Part shown: positions 8,305 through 17,013 of the stretch, in pieces
How the letters are laid out: each line of letters opens with the position of its first letter
Numbering within the stretch: the stretch's first letter is position 1
Assembly (NCBI RefSeq): GCF_009193185.1
Contig: NZ_VUKF01000018.1
Location: 25,102-89,101, forward strand
DNA length: 64,000 bases
Direction of reading: 5' to 3'
Origin: Georgenia thermotolerans
GTDB taxonomy: Bacteria; Actinomycetota; Actinomycetes; Actinomycetales; Actinomycetaceae
Translations under genes and position numbers: made by a program
The notes under the pieces: generated by a model
Seen by the model: the letters and a program-made list of their open reading frames with translations, nothing else
Told to the model about the DNA's origin: nothing
Databases searched by the model: none

Positions 8305-9309
8305 TCAGCGCACGCTGAAGGCGGCGTCGAACGCGGCGGCCGGCTTGTCGAAGGCCAGCTTGCGCACGAACGCCAGCGCCTCGGGGGCGCCGACCAGCCG
8401 GTCCATCCCGGCGTCCTCCCACTCCACCGAGATGGGCCCGTCGTAGTCGATGGTGTTGAGCATCCGGAAGCAGTCCTCCCAGGGCACGTCGCCGTGGCCG
8501 GTGGAGACGAAGTCCCAGCCGCGGCGCGGGTCCGCCCAGGGCAGGTGGGAACCCATGCGCCCGTTGCGCCCGTTGCCCACCCGGCGCTTCGCGTCCTTGC
8601 AGTCCACGTGGTAGATCCGGTCCTTGAAGTCCCACAGGAAGCCCACCGGGTCCAGGTCCTGCCACACGAAGTGGCTCGGGTCCCAGTTCAGCCCGAAGGC
8701 CTCGCGGTGCCCGATCGCCTCGAGCGCGCGCACGGTGGTCCAGTAGTCGTAGGCGATCTCGCTGGGGTGGACCTCGTGGGCGAAGCGCACCCCCACCTCG
8801 TCGAAGACGTCGAGGATCGGGTTCCACCGGTCGGCGAAGTCCTGGAAACCGGCCTCGACCCACTCCTCCTTCACCGGCGGGAACATGGCCACGTACTTCC
8901 AGATCGACGACCCGGTGAAGCCCACGACCGTCTTGACCCCCAGCCGGGCGGCGGTGCGGGCGGTCAGCTTCATCTCCTCCGCGGCGCGCTGGCGCACGCC
9001 CTCGGGCTCGCCGTCGCCCCACACCTGGTCGGGCAGCATGTCGCGGTGCCGCTCGTCGATCGGGTCGTCGCACACCGCCTGCCCCTTGAGGTGGTTGGAG
9101 ATGGCGTAGACCTTGAGGTTGTGCCGCTCGAGGATGTCGAGGCGGTCCTGGATGTAGGCGTCGTCCTCGGCGCCGCGCCAGGGGTCGAGGTGGTCGCCCC
9201 AGCAGGCGATCTCCAGCCCGTCGTACCCCCACTCGGAGGCGAGCCGGGCCACCTCCTCGAAGGGCAGGTCGGCCCACTGGCCGGTGAACAGGGTGATCGG
9301 TCGCGTCAT
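8305..9309 (-). CDS. Sugar phosphate isomerase/epimerase (TIM barrel)
   Basis: 334-residue cytoplasmic TIM barrel of the xylose-isomerase-like superfamily. Candidate metal ligands are in [30 protein letters not shown] and ISVEWED. It is the last gene of the five-gene sugar operon and starts 10 bases after the Gfo/Idh/MocA stop, with a GGGAGG site. Pairing with a Gfo/Idh/MocA dehydrogenase is typical of inositol or keto-sugar catabolism, where such isomerases act on ketosugar intermediates. The exact substrate is not resolved. Confidence 0.88.
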   Translation of the reverse strand: MTRPITLFTGQWADLPFEEVARLASEWGYDGLEIACWGDHLDPWRGAEDDAYIQDRLDILERHNLKVYAISNHLKGQAVCDDPIDERHRDMLPDQVWGDGEPEGVRQRAAEEMKLTARTAARLGVKTVVGFTGSSIWKYVAMFPPVKEEWVEAGFQDFADRWNPILDVFDEVGVRFAHEVHPSEIAYDYWTTVRALEAIGHREAFGLNWDPSHFVWQDLDPVGFLWDFKDRIYHVDCKDAKRRVGNGRNGRMGSHLPWADPRRGWDFVSTGHGDVPWEDCFRMLNTIDYDGPISVEWEDAGMDRLVGAPEALAFVRKLAFDKPAAAFDAAFSVR

Positions 9310-9319
9310 GGTCCCTCCC

Positions 9320-10519
9320 TTAGGACTGTGCGGCCGCCGCGTGGGCGGCGATGTCGGTGTAGACGCTGCGTGCGGCGCTGGAGCGCTCGACGGCGTCGAG
9401 CACGCGCTGCACGGCCAGGCCGTCGGCGAAGGACGGCGTGGGCTGCTCCCCCGCCGCGACGGCGCGGACGAGGTCGACGGCCTGGTGGACGAAGCCGTGC
9501 TCGTAGCCGAGGCCGTGCCCGGCGGGCCACCAGCTCGCCACGTAGGGGTGCTCGGGCTCGGTGACGAGGATCCGGCGGAACCCCGCGGTGCGGGCCGGCT
9601 CGCTGGCGTCGTAGTACTCCAGGACGTTCATGTCCTCGAAGTCGAACGCCAGGGACCCGGTGGTGCCGTTGACCTCGATGCGGATGGCGTTCTTGCGGCC
9701 CCAGGCGAAGCGGGTGGCGTCGAACACGGCCGGGGCGCCGCTCGCGAGGCGGGCGGTGAACATCGCCGTGTCGTCCACGGTCACCGGCCCCCGCTCGCTG
9801 CCGCCCACCCCGTGCAGGCCGTCGAAGCTCTCCGCCACGGGCCGCTCGGCCACGAGGGTCTCGAGCATCGCGGACACCCCGGCCACCCGCTCGCCGGTGA
9901 TGAAGTGGGTGAGGTCGATGATGTGGGCGCCGATGTCGCCCAGCGCGCCGGAGCCGGCCTTGGCCTTGTCGGTGCGCCAGGACAGCGGCGCCTCGGCGTC
10001 GGCCAGCCAGTCCTGCAGGTACTGGCAGCGCACCTGCCGGACCTCGCCGATGCGGCCCTCGACCACCAGCTGGCGGGCGAGCTGGACGGCCGGCACGCGC
10101 CGGTAGGTGAAGCCCACCATGGAGAGCACGCCGCGGGCGGCGGCCTCCTCGGCCGCCGCGGCCATCGTCTCCGCCTCGGCGAGGGTGTTCGCCATCGGCT
10201 TCTCGACGAGGACGTGCTTGCCGGCCTCGAGCGCCGCGCAGGCGATCTCGGCGTGGGTGTCCCCGGGGGTGCAGATGTCGACGAGGTCGACGTCGTCGCG
10301 CTCGAGCACCCGCCGCCAGTCCGTCTCCACCTCCTGCCAGCCCAGCCGGTCCGCCGCCGCCTGCGCCGCGTCGGCGTGGCGGCCCACGAGGACCTGCATG
10401 CGCGGCTCGAGCGGCAGGTCGAAGAAGCGGGGGGCCACCCGCCACCCCTGGGAGTGGGCGCGTCCCATGAACGCGTAGCCGATCATGGCCACGCGGAGCG
10501 GCCGTGCTGCCTGACTCAT
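9320..10519 (-). CDS. Gfo/Idh/MocA family oxidoreductase
   Basis: 399-residue NAD(P)-dependent sugar or cyclitol dehydrogenase. The Rossmann start reads [15 protein letters not shown], and the conserved EKPMA motif follows at about residue 100. I chose the ATG at 10519 rather than the in-frame GTG at 10537, because an AGGAG ribosome site lies between them and serves the ATG. It is fourth in the operon, between the binding-protein gene and the isomerase gene. It probably oxidises the imported sugar or its 3-keto derivative; the substrate is inferred from context only. Confidence 0.92.
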   Translation of the reverse strand: MSQAARPLRVAMIGYAFMGRAHSQGWRVAPRFFDLPLEPRMQVLVGRHADAAQAAADRLGWQEVETDWRRVLERDDVDLVDICTPGDTHAEIACAALEAGKHVLVEKPMANTLAEAETMAAAAEEAAARGVLSMVGFTYRRVPAVQLARQLVVEGRIGEVRQVRCQYLQDWLADAEAPLSWRTDKAKAGSGALGDIGAHIIDLTHFITGERVAGVSAMLETLVAERPVAESFDGLHGVGGSERGPVTVDDTAMFTARLASGAPAVFDATRFAWGRKNAIRIEVNGTTGSLAFDFEDMNVLEYYDASEPARTAGFRRILVTEPEHPYVASWWPAGHGLGYEHGFVHQAVDLVRAVAAGEQPTPSFADGLAVQRVLDAVERSSAARSVYTDIAAHAAAAQS

Positions 10520-10583
10520 CAGAAAATCTCTCCTCACCTCTCCTGGGCGGGCCGCCCGGCGGGGACCGCCGGGCGGCGTCGCG

Positions 10584-11642
10584 TCAGGACTGGAACGCCG
10601 TGGGCAGGTACTGGTCGACGTTGTCCTTGGTCACCACGGGCGCGTGGAGCTGGACGGTGCGCGGCACCTCGACCTCGACGAGGTCGCTCATGGCCTTGCC
10701 CTGGGCGATGAGCCGGGCGAGGCGGATGCCGTCGGCGGCCTGCGTGGACGGGTAGATGACGGTCGCCTCGACGACGGTGCCGCCGGACTTGATCATCTCC
10801 ATGACGTTCTTCGACCCGGCGCCGCCGACGAGGAAGAACTCGTCGCGGCCGGCGTTGTCGATCGCGGCCATGACGCCGACGCCCTGGTCGTCGTCGTGGT
10901 TCCAGATGGCGTCGATCTTCGGTGCGGCCTGCAGCAGGTTGGAGGCGGCCGTCTCCCCGCCCTGGACGGTGAAGTCGGCGGCCACGCGGTTGGAGACCTT
11001 CAGCCCGCAGTCCTTCAGGGCGTCGGCGAAGCCCTGGCTGCGGTCCTGGGTCAGCGGCAGGTTGTCGATGCCGGCGATCTCGGCGACGACGGCGTCGGAC
11101 TTGCCGCCGAGCCGGTCGCAGATGTAGGTGCCGGCCGAGACGCCCATGCCGTAGTTGTCACCGAGGACGGTGGTCCGGGCGGCGAACGGGCTGGAGAACT
11201 CGCGGTCGACGTTGACGACGGGGATGCCGGCCTCCATCGCCTTGGTGGCGACGTCGGTGAGGGCGGCGCCGTCGAAGGGCAGCAGGACGATGGCGTCGAC
11301 CTTGTCGTTGATGAACTGCTCGATCTGGCTGATCTGCAGGTTGACGTCGTTGGTGCCCTCGGCGACCTTGAGGTCGACGTCCGTGTACTTCTCGGCCTCG
11401 GCCTGGGCGGCGGAGGTGATCGCGCCCATCCAGCCGTGGTCGGCGGCCGGGGCGGAGAAGCCGATGGTGACGGTGTCACCCGGCTCGTCGTTGGCCCCGG
11501 CGGGCGCCGGCGCGGCGCTGCCGCCCCCGCTGGTCTCGCTCGGCGCGGGGGTGTTCGAGGTGCAGGCGGCCAGGACGGCGGCCCCGGCCAGGACCGCCAG
11601 CGGGGCCATGACCCGGCGGCGCAGCGTCTTCGGTGCGGACAT
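10584..11642 (-). CDS. Sugar ABC transporter substrate-binding lipoprotein
   Basis: 352-residue periplasmic-binding-protein-like lipoprotein of the ribose/galactose (RbsB-like) type. A signal peptide ends in the lipobox VLAAC with Cys27. The mature protein opens with TVTIGFSAPAADHGWMGAI, and INDKVDAIVLLPFDG is typical of the fold. The ATG at 11642 has an AAGGAG site 7 bases away; the frame stays open upstream but without signal-peptide sense. It lies downstream of the permease and ATPase genes, across a 168-bp gap that may hold an extra regulatory site. The ligand is probably a monosaccharide or cyclitol. Confidence 0.93.
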   Translation of the reverse strand: MSAPKTLRRRVMAPLAVLAGAAVLAACTSNTPAPSETSGGGSAAPAPAGANDEPGDTVTIGFSAPAADHGWMGAITSAAQAEAEKYTDVDLKVAEGTNDVNLQISQIEQFINDKVDAIVLLPFDGAALTDVATKAMEAGIPVVNVDREFSSPFAARTTVLGDNYGMGVSAGTYICDRLGGKSDAVVAEIAGIDNLPLTQDRSQGFADALKDCGLKVSNRVAADFTVQGGETAASNLLQAAPKIDAIWNHDDDQGVGVMAAIDNAGRDEFFLVGGAGSKNVMEMIKSGGTVVEATVIYPSTQAADGIRLARLIAQGKAMSDLVEVEVPRTVQLHAPVVTKDNVDQYLPTAFQS

Positions 11643-11810
11643 GCTTTCTCTCCTTGGGAAGGGGTTGGGCGTCAAACAACGGGGTGGTGCTGGGACAAGG
11701 GGTGCGGTCGAGGGCGGACGGGTGATGGAGAAACCACAGGTGCGGGACCGCGGTTGCGGTCCGAGGCCGTGCGGGACAGGTGCGGCCGGGCGACGGCGCC
11801 CGGCCACGCC

Positions 11811-12857
11811 TCAGGTGCGGCGGGAGAAGCGCTGCTGGAGCAGCACGGCGGCGACGATGATGGCGCCCTTGGCCACCGACTGGGCCGAGATGGACAGGTT
11901 GTTCTGGGTGAAGATGTTCGTCAGCGTCGCGAAGATGAGGACGCCGAGGACGGTGCCGACGATGGTGCCGCGTCCGCCGATGAGCAGCGTGCCGCCGACG
12001 ACGACGGCGGCGATGACGTCGAGCTCCAGGAGCTGGCCGTGGGTGGACGAGCCGGCGGTGGTGCGGGCGAGCATCATGAGCCCGCCGATGCCGGCGGTGA
12101 GGCCGGCAATGGCGTAGAGGTACATCGTGTGCCGCTGGACCTTGATGCCTGCGAGCCGCGCGGCCTCGGGGTTGCCACCGACCGCGACCGTGCGCCGGCC
12201 GAAGGTGGTGCGGTTGAGCACGACCCACCCGGCCGCGGCGACCACGACGAAGATCCACACGAGCACCGGGATGCCGAGGACGTCGGCCTGGAAGAAGTCG
12301 AGGAAGGGCCGGACGGTGACGAGCTGAGTCCGCCGCTGGGCGATCATCTCGGCCAGGCCGCGGGCGGCGACCATCATCGCCAGGGTGGCGATGAACGCCA
12401 CGACCCTGCCGTAGGCGACAAGGACGCCGTTGACGAGCCCGGCGGCGGTACCCACGGCGAGGGCGGTGAAGACCATGATGACCCAGTGGGTGTTGGTCGC
12501 CATCGTCTGGGTGGCGAGCGTCGTCGCCCACACGCTGGACAGCCCCAGGACCGAGCCGACGGACAGGTCGATGCCGCCGGCGGTGATGACGAAGGTCATC
12601 CCCACGCTGACCACGCCGGTGACGGCTGCCAGGCGCAGGATCGTCATGACGTTGTCGAGGCTGGCGAAGCGCTCGCCGGCGGTCGCCACGCCGATGACCA
12701 CCAGCAGCGCCAGGGCGATGACGAGGCCGAGGTTGCGGCCGAGGCCGAGCCCGCGCCAGCGGGCCGGAGCCGCCTTCGGCTCGGCCCCCGCGGGGAGCAG
12801 GTCCCGGTTGGACGGCGGCAGCGCCGCCGCGCTCCCGGTGGTCTGCGGCTCGCTCAC
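11811..12857 (-). CDS. Sugar ABC transporter permease, RbsC-like
   Basis: 348-residue inner-membrane permease of the ribose/branched-chain transporter class, with about ten hydrophobic segments. Conserved segments include ITAGGIDLSVGS, GLVNGVLVAYGRV and the C-terminal GGTLLIGGRGTIVGT. The GTG start overlaps the stop of the ATPase gene (GTGA), so the two are translationally coupled. It works with the upstream ATPase and the downstream binding lipoprotein. Confidence 0.94.
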   Translation of the reverse strand: MSEPQTTGSAAALPPSNRDLLPAGAEPKAAPARWRGLGLGRNLGLVIALALLVVIGVATAGERFASLDNVMTILRLAAVTGVVSVGMTFVITAGGIDLSVGSVLGLSSVWATTLATQTMATNTHWVIMVFTALAVGTAAGLVNGVLVAYGRVVAFIATLAMMVAARGLAEMIAQRRTQLVTVRPFLDFFQADVLGIPVLVWIFVVVAAAGWVVLNRTTFGRRTVAVGGNPEAARLAGIKVQRHTMYLYAIAGLTAGIGGLMMLARTTAGSSTHGQLLELDVIAAVVVGGTLLIGGRGTIVGTVLGVLIFATLTNIFTQNNLSISAQSVAKGAIIVAAVLLQQRFSRRT

Positions 12858-14365
12858 GAGTGAGCTCCTTCCATGACGAGGTCGAGCACACCGTGCTCGT
12901 CGATGAGGTGGGACGGGCCCTGGTGGACGATGCGGCCGTCGGCGACGACGAGGACCTGGTCGGACAGCCCCAGGACCTCCTCGATCTCGCTGGACACGAC
13001 GACGACGGCGGCACCCTCCGCGGCGAGGCGGCGGACGAGGCCGTAGATCTCGGCGCGGGCGCCGACGTCGACGCCGCGGGTGGGCTCGTCGAGCAGGAGC
13101 ACCGTGCAGCCGTGGACGAGCCAGCGGGCGAGCATCGCCTTCTGCTGGTTGCCGCCGGAGAGGGTGCGGATGGCCCGTTCGGGGTCGGCCGGGGACAGCT
13201 GCATCGCCTGAATCTGCTCTCGGGCGGCGCCGCGCTCGGCGCGCTCGTCCAGAAACCCCGTGCGGGCGAAGCGCGCGAAGGTCGAGAGGGTGATGTTGCG
13301 GTACACCGGCTCGTCCAGCAGCAGGCCCTGGCTCTTGCGCTCCTCCGGCGCCAGACCGACGCCGCGGGCGACGGCGTCGGGCACCGAGCCCGCCCGCAGT
13401 TCCTGACCGTGCACCCGCACGGTCCCGGCGGTGCGGCGGCGGGCGCCGTAGACGGTCTCGAGGATCTCGGACCGGCCGGCGCCCACGAGGCCGGCGAGCC
13501 CGACGATCTCCCCGGCGCGCACCGTGAACGAGACGTCCTGGAACACCCCGGCGAGGGCCAGGTCCTCGACCTCGAGCACCGGCTCACCCTGGACCTCCCG
13601 CGGCTCGCCGCCCAGCGCCGCGTCCACGGTGCGGCCGGTCATGAGCCGGATGAGCTCGCGGGTCGGGGTGCCGGCGACGTCGAGGTTGGCGGCGACCGTC
13701 CGCCCGTCCTTGAGGACGGTGATGCGGTCGCCGATCTGGCGGATCTCCTCCAGGCGGTGGGAGATGTAGATGACGGCGACACCCTCGGCGGTCAGCGAGC
13801 GCACCACCCGGAAGAGGTTCTCCACCTCCTCGGGGTCGAGCACCGCGGACGGCTCGTCCATGACGATGACCTTGGCGTTGCGCGACAGCGCCCGGGCCAT
13901 GGACACGATCTGCTTGCCGGCCGCGGAGAGCCGGCCCACCTCGCGCCCGGGCGAGATCTCCCGGTGGCCGAGCCGGCGCAGCAGGTCCCGGGTGCGCGCG
14001 TGCGCCTCGGACCGGCGGAGGAACCCGCCCCGGGCCAGCTCGTGGCCGAGGAAGATGTTCTCGGCGACGGTCAGGCCGTCGACGACGTCGAGCTCCTGGT
14101 ACATCGTGGCGACGCCGAGGTCGAGCGCGGCCTGGGGGCCGGAGATCGTCACCGGCTCCCCGAGCCAGCGGATCTCGCCGTCGTCGGGCTGGTGGGCGCC
14201 GGCGAGGATCTTGATGAGCGTGGACTTCCCGGCGCCGTTCTGGCCGAGGAGGCAGTGGACCTCGCCGGCACGGATGTCGAGGTCGACACCGTCGAGGGCC
14301 CGGGCGCCGGGGAAGGTCTTGACGATGTCGCGCATCTGCAGCAGGAGGGGGTCGGCTGTGACCAT
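12854..14365 (-). CDS. Sugar ABC transporter ATP-binding protein, RbsA-like
   Basis: 503-residue ATPase with two fused ABC cassettes, as in RbsA/MglA. The first Walker A is GQNGAGKST, and its signature is degenerate (LSAAGKQIV). The second cassette has a modified Walker A (GLVGAGRSE), a clear signature LSGGNQQK and Walker B CTVLLLDEP. I prefer the ATG at 14365 to the GTG at 14369-14371: a TAGGTT -10 box ends 6 bases before this ATG, and no ribosome site is visible, which fits leaderless translation. It is the first gene of the operon, divergent from the ROK regulator. Confidence 0.93.
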   Translation of the reverse strand: MVTADPLLLQMRDIVKTFPGARALDGVDLDIRAGEVHCLLGQNGAGKSTLIKILAGAHQPDDGEIRWLGEPVTISGPQAALDLGVATMYQELDVVDGLTVAENIFLGHELARGGFLRRSEAHARTRDLLRRLGHREISPGREVGRLSAAGKQIVSMARALSRNAKVIVMDEPSAVLDPEEVENLFRVVRSLTAEGVAVIYISHRLEEIRQIGDRITVLKDGRTVAANLDVAGTPTRELIRLMTGRTVDAALGGEPREVQGEPVLEVEDLALAGVFQDVSFTVRAGEIVGLAGLVGAGRSEILETVYGARRRTAGTVRVHGQELRAGSVPDAVARGVGLAPEERKSQGLLLDEPVYRNITLSTFARFARTGFLDERAERGAAREQIQAMQLSPADPERAIRTLSGGNQQKAMLARWLVHGCTVLLLDEPTRGVDVGARAEIYGLVRRLAAEGAAVVVVSSEIEEVLGLSDQVLVVADGRIVHQGPSHLIDEHGVLDLVMEGAHS

Positions 14366-14371
14366 GGGCAC

Positions 14372-14410
14372 AACCTACGGAGGCTTCTGTCGGCCGTCAA
14401 GCAAAAGTCG
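14372..14410 (-). promoter_or_regulatory. Leaderless promoter with shared sugar-regulon motif
   Basis: Read on the minus strand, TTGACG (14400-14395) is followed after 17 bases by TAGGTT (14377-14372). The -10 box ends 6 bases before the ATPase ATG. The 24-bp segment 14387-14410 matches two other sites, 20580-20603 and 20797-20820. The core CTTWTGCTTGACG is shared, so a repressor bound here would cover the -35 box. The divergent ROK protein is the natural candidate (inference). Confidence 0.7.
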
Positions 14411-14471
14411 CGACCAATTTGCGGCGTTGCCTTGCCGCGACGTCCGGAAGACACCGTGGTTTACTCCTGCT

Positions 14472-15698
14472 ATGGCGATTGCTTCAGCCAAACCACCAAC
14501 CTTGGCGCCCCGTAGCGACCCGCGCCGCCCCGCCGATGTCCGCCCGAACACCGCGGGCAGCCTGTTCCAGCTCCTGCGTGACGGTCAGCCGCGCACGCGC
14601 GCGGACCTGGCGGCGATCACGGGGCTCGCCCGCTCGACGGTCGCCGCGCGCATCGAGGACCTCCTCGCCGCCGGTCTGCTCGCGCCCACCGGGGAGGCAG
14701 CCTCCACCGGTGGACGCCCGCCCGCGACCTTCGCGTTCAACCCGGCCGCCCGCATCGTCGTCGCCGTCGACCTCGGCGTCAGCCACGCCCGCGTCGCGGT
14801 GACCGACCTGGGCGGGCACGTCCTCGCCGAGGACACCTTCGAGCTGGCCATCGCCGACGGGCCGGAGCCGGTCCTCGGCCGCGTCGTCGACGTCGCCCGC
14901 GCCCTCGTGCGCGAGGTGGGCCGCCCGGAGGCCGACGTCGTCGGCATGGGGGTCGGCCTGCCCGGCCCGGTCGAGCACGCCTCCGGGCGGCCGACGAGCC
15001 CGCCGATCATGCCCGGCTGGGACGGGTACGACGTGCCGGGCCGGCTCGGCGAGGCCTTCCCCATCCCGATCCTGGTCGACAACGACGTCAACATCATGGC
15101 GCTGGGCGAGCACGAGGCCGTCTGGCCCGACGTCGACGACCTGCTCTACGTCAAGATCGCCACCGGCATCGGCGCCGGCATCATCAGCGACGGCACGATC
15201 CAGCGCGGGGCACAGGGCGCCGCCGGGGACCTCGGTCACATCGCCGTGCCCGGCGGGGCGGAGGTGCCGTGCCGGTGCGGCAACTTCGGCTGCCTCGAGG
15301 CGATCGCCGGCGGGCCCGCCGTGGCCGCCGCGCTGCGCGAGAAGGGCCTGGAGGTGGCCTCCAACGCGGCGCTGGTCGAGCTCGTCCGCTCCGGGAACCT
15401 GGAGGCGACCCTCGCGCTGCGGCAGGCCGGCCGGGAGATCGGCGCGGTGCTCGCCACGTGCGTGAACCTGCTCAACCCGTCGGTGATCGTCATCGGCGGG
15501 GCCGTCGCGGAGGCGGGCGAGCACCTGCTGGCCGGTATCCGCGAGGTCGTCTACACCCGCTCCCTGCCGCTGGCCACGCAGCACCTGCGCATCGTCGCCT
15601 CCCGCACCGCCGGCCGGGCCGGGGTGCTCGGCGCGGCCGCCATGGTGACCCAGCACGTGCTCTCCGCCGAGCAGATCAACGCCCTGGTCGGGGACTGA
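14472..15698 (+). CDS. ROK family transcriptional regulator
   Basis: 408-residue ROK-family repressor. The N-terminus holds a winged helix-turn-helix (GSLFQLLRDGQPRTRADLA, then ARSTVAARI). The sugar-kinase-like ROK domain has VAVDLGVSHARVAVTDL and the zinc motif CRCGNFGCLE near residues 267-276. The ATG at 14472 has no visible ribosome site and follows a TTTACT box by 6 bases, so it may be leaderless. It is divergent from the ABC sugar operon and probably controls it. The inducer is likely the transported sugar or its phosphate (inference). Confidence 0.92.
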   Translation: MAIASAKPPTLAPRSDPRRPADVRPNTAGSLFQLLRDGQPRTRADLAAITGLARSTVAARIEDLLAAGLLAPTGEAASTGGRPPATFAFNPAARIVVAVDLGVSHARVAVTDLGGHVLAEDTFELAIADGPEPVLGRVVDVARALVREVGRPEADVVGMGVGLPGPVEHASGRPTSPPIMPGWDGYDVPGRLGEAFPIPILVDNDVNIMALGEHEAVWPDVDDLLYVKIATGIGAGIISDGTIQRGAQGAAGDLGHIAVPGGAEVPCRCGNFGCLEAIAGGPAVAAALREKGLEVASNAALVELVRSGNLEATLALRQAGREIGAVLATCVNLLNPSVIVIGGAVAEAGEHLLAGIREVVYTRSLPLATQHLRIVASRTAGRAGVLGAAAMVTQHVLSAEQINALVGD

Positions 15699-15705
15699 CA
15701 CGGGT

Positions 15706-15745
15706 GCGCTGAGGGCCCTCACCGGACGGTGAGGGCCCTCAGCGC
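15706..15745. terminator. 18-bp perfect hairpin after ROK gene
   Basis: A perfect 18-bp stem (15706-15723 with 15728-15745) with loop GGAC begins 7 bases after the ROK stop. Each arm contains the self-complementary GAGGGCCCTC. Confidence 0.8.
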
Positions 15746-15846
15746 GCTCGACGGCCCGTCCACGCGTGCGACAGCGCCTTCCCACGCGGTCCACGGCACC
15801 TGCCACGCGCACGACGGCGGCGCATGCGGGCGCGTCCCCACGCACG

Positions 15847-15890
15847 ACGGCGGCGGCGCCGGTGCCCCCCAGCACCGGCGCCGCCGCCGT
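15847..15890. terminator. 19-bp perfect hairpin before convergent gene end
   Basis: A perfect 19-bp stem (15847-15865 with 15872-15890) with loop CCCCCA lies 8 bases beyond the stop of the minus-strand secreted isomerase gene. Together with 15706-15745 it insulates the convergent transcripts. Confidence 0.75.
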
Positions 15891-15898
15891 CCCCGCGG

Positions 15899-16813
15899 TC
15901 AGTACCGCAGCGTGGTGAGGTAGTCGAAGCTCTCCTGGGCGAAGTCGCGGCCGTCGGGCGCGAGGTCGTACTCGACGGTGTAGAACCGCACCTTGCCGTG
16001 GGCCGCCTGGAGGATGGCCTCCCAGTCGAGCTCGCCGTCACCGACGTTGGCGAAGGTCGCGCGCTTGTCGCCGTTGAGGAAGCCGTCCTTGATGTGGAGC
16101 AGCTCGATGCGGTCGCCGTAGCGCTCGAGCAGGTCGACGACGTCGACGCCGGCGTCGGCCGCCCACAGCACGTCGACCTCGAAGGTGACGTACCGGGGGT
16201 CGGTGTTGTCGGCGATGATCTCCCAGGCCGGCTTCAGCTCCCCGGTCTCGGGCACGACGTACGTGGTCGTGAACTCCTGCTGGTGGTTGTGGCCGAAGAT
16301 CTTGTGCAGACCCTGCTGCTTCGCGGCCTTGCCCAGCCGGTTGAGGGTCTCGGCGGTCTTCAGGACGTTCTCGTAGCTGCCGATGCCGGGCGAGGCGAAG
16401 CCGCCGGAGCCGACGTAGTGCTGCCCGATGGTCTTGGAGTACGCCAGGGTCTGGTCCCAGGTGGCCTCGTTCGTGCTGTTGTGGGACGCGGAGGCCTTGA
16501 GGCCGTACTGCTTGAGCAGGGCCGCGAACTCCTCGGCGGTGTAGCCGCTGAAGTTGCCGCTGTAGGGCTCGATGTTCTTGTACCCCATGGCCGACAGCTC
16601 GGCGAGGACCTGCTCGAGGCCGACCTGGTTGACCCACGGGATGAGGCTGTACATCTGGATCGAGACCTTGCTGGCCGGGACGCTGCGGCCGGCGTGGTCG
16701 GGGGTGTGAGGCCCCGGCGTGGCCGAGGCGGCGGAGGCGGTGGCGACCAGGGCGCCGGCGGCGAGGGCGGCGGCGGCCACCCGGCGGGTGTGGCGGGACC
16801 GGAATGACGACAT
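15899..16813 (-). CDS. Secreted sugar isomerase/epimerase-like TIM barrel
   Basis: 304 residues. A signal peptide with twin Arg near the start and an Ala-rich core ends around TASAASA, so the protein is exported, unlike most members. The mature barrel begins KVSIQMYSLIPWVNQ. Candidate metal ligands lie in KIFGHNHQQEF, VTFEVDVLWAADAG, LLHIKDG and YTVEYD. An AAGGGAG ribosome site precedes the ATG by 8 bases. It lies downstream of the secreted dehydrogenase gene on the same strand, beyond a 12-bp hairpin. An extracellular isomerase next to extracellular sugar dehydrogenases suggests work on an oxidised sugar outside the cell. Confidence 0.87.
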   Translation of the reverse strand: MSSFRSRHTRRVAAAALAAGALVATASAASATPGPHTPDHAGRSVPASKVSIQMYSLIPWVNQVGLEQVLAELSAMGYKNIEPYSGNFSGYTAEEFAALLKQYGLKASASHNSTNEATWDQTLAYSKTIGQHYVGSGGFASPGIGSYENVLKTAETLNRLGKAAKQQGLHKIFGHNHQQEFTTTYVVPETGELKPAWEIIADNTDPRYVTFEVDVLWAADAGVDVVDLLERYGDRIELLHIKDGFLNGDKRATFANVGDGELDWEAILQAAHGKVRFYTVEYDLAPDGRDFAQESFDYLTTLRY

Positions 16814-16895
16814 CGGTGAACTCCCTTGTTGTCCGTGCGGTTGAGGGGACCGGCGCGATGCGCCGGGGCGTGCGGGGCGGACGGTGGGCCCGCCC

Positions 16896-16943
16896 GGTGA
16901 TGGGGCGGAGGGCCCGCCCGGTGATGGGGCGGAGGGCCCGCCC
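16896..16943. repeat. Tandem 24-bp repeat, two copies
   Basis: Two perfect copies of a 24-bp unit (16896-16919 and 16920-16943) are preceded by a partial copy at 16883-16895. They sit between the secreted isomerase gene and the dehydrogenase terminator. No function is evident; each copy contains the palindromic GGGCCC. Confidence 0.85.
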
Positions 16944-16979
16944 AGGGGGTGAGCGGCGGGCGTCCGCCCGCCGCGCCGG

Positions 16980-17007
16980 GAGGGCGGGGCCCGAAGGCCC
17001 CGCCCTC
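16980..17007 (-). terminator. Hairpin after secreted dehydrogenase
   Basis: A perfect 12-bp stem (16980-16991 with 16996-17007) with a CGAA tetraloop lies 7 bases past the stop of the 17014-20355 gene. Confidence 0.75.
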
Positions 17008-17013
17008 GCGCCG

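Noticed and set aside
11661..11680. Fourth regulon site before the binding-protein gene
   Set aside because: CGTCAA is present, but the flanks match poorly and 17 bases on there is only the ribosome site, not a -10 box.
16883..16943. Possible CRISPR-like array
   Set aside because: The 24-bp units are directly tandem with no spacers, so this is a simple tandem repeat.
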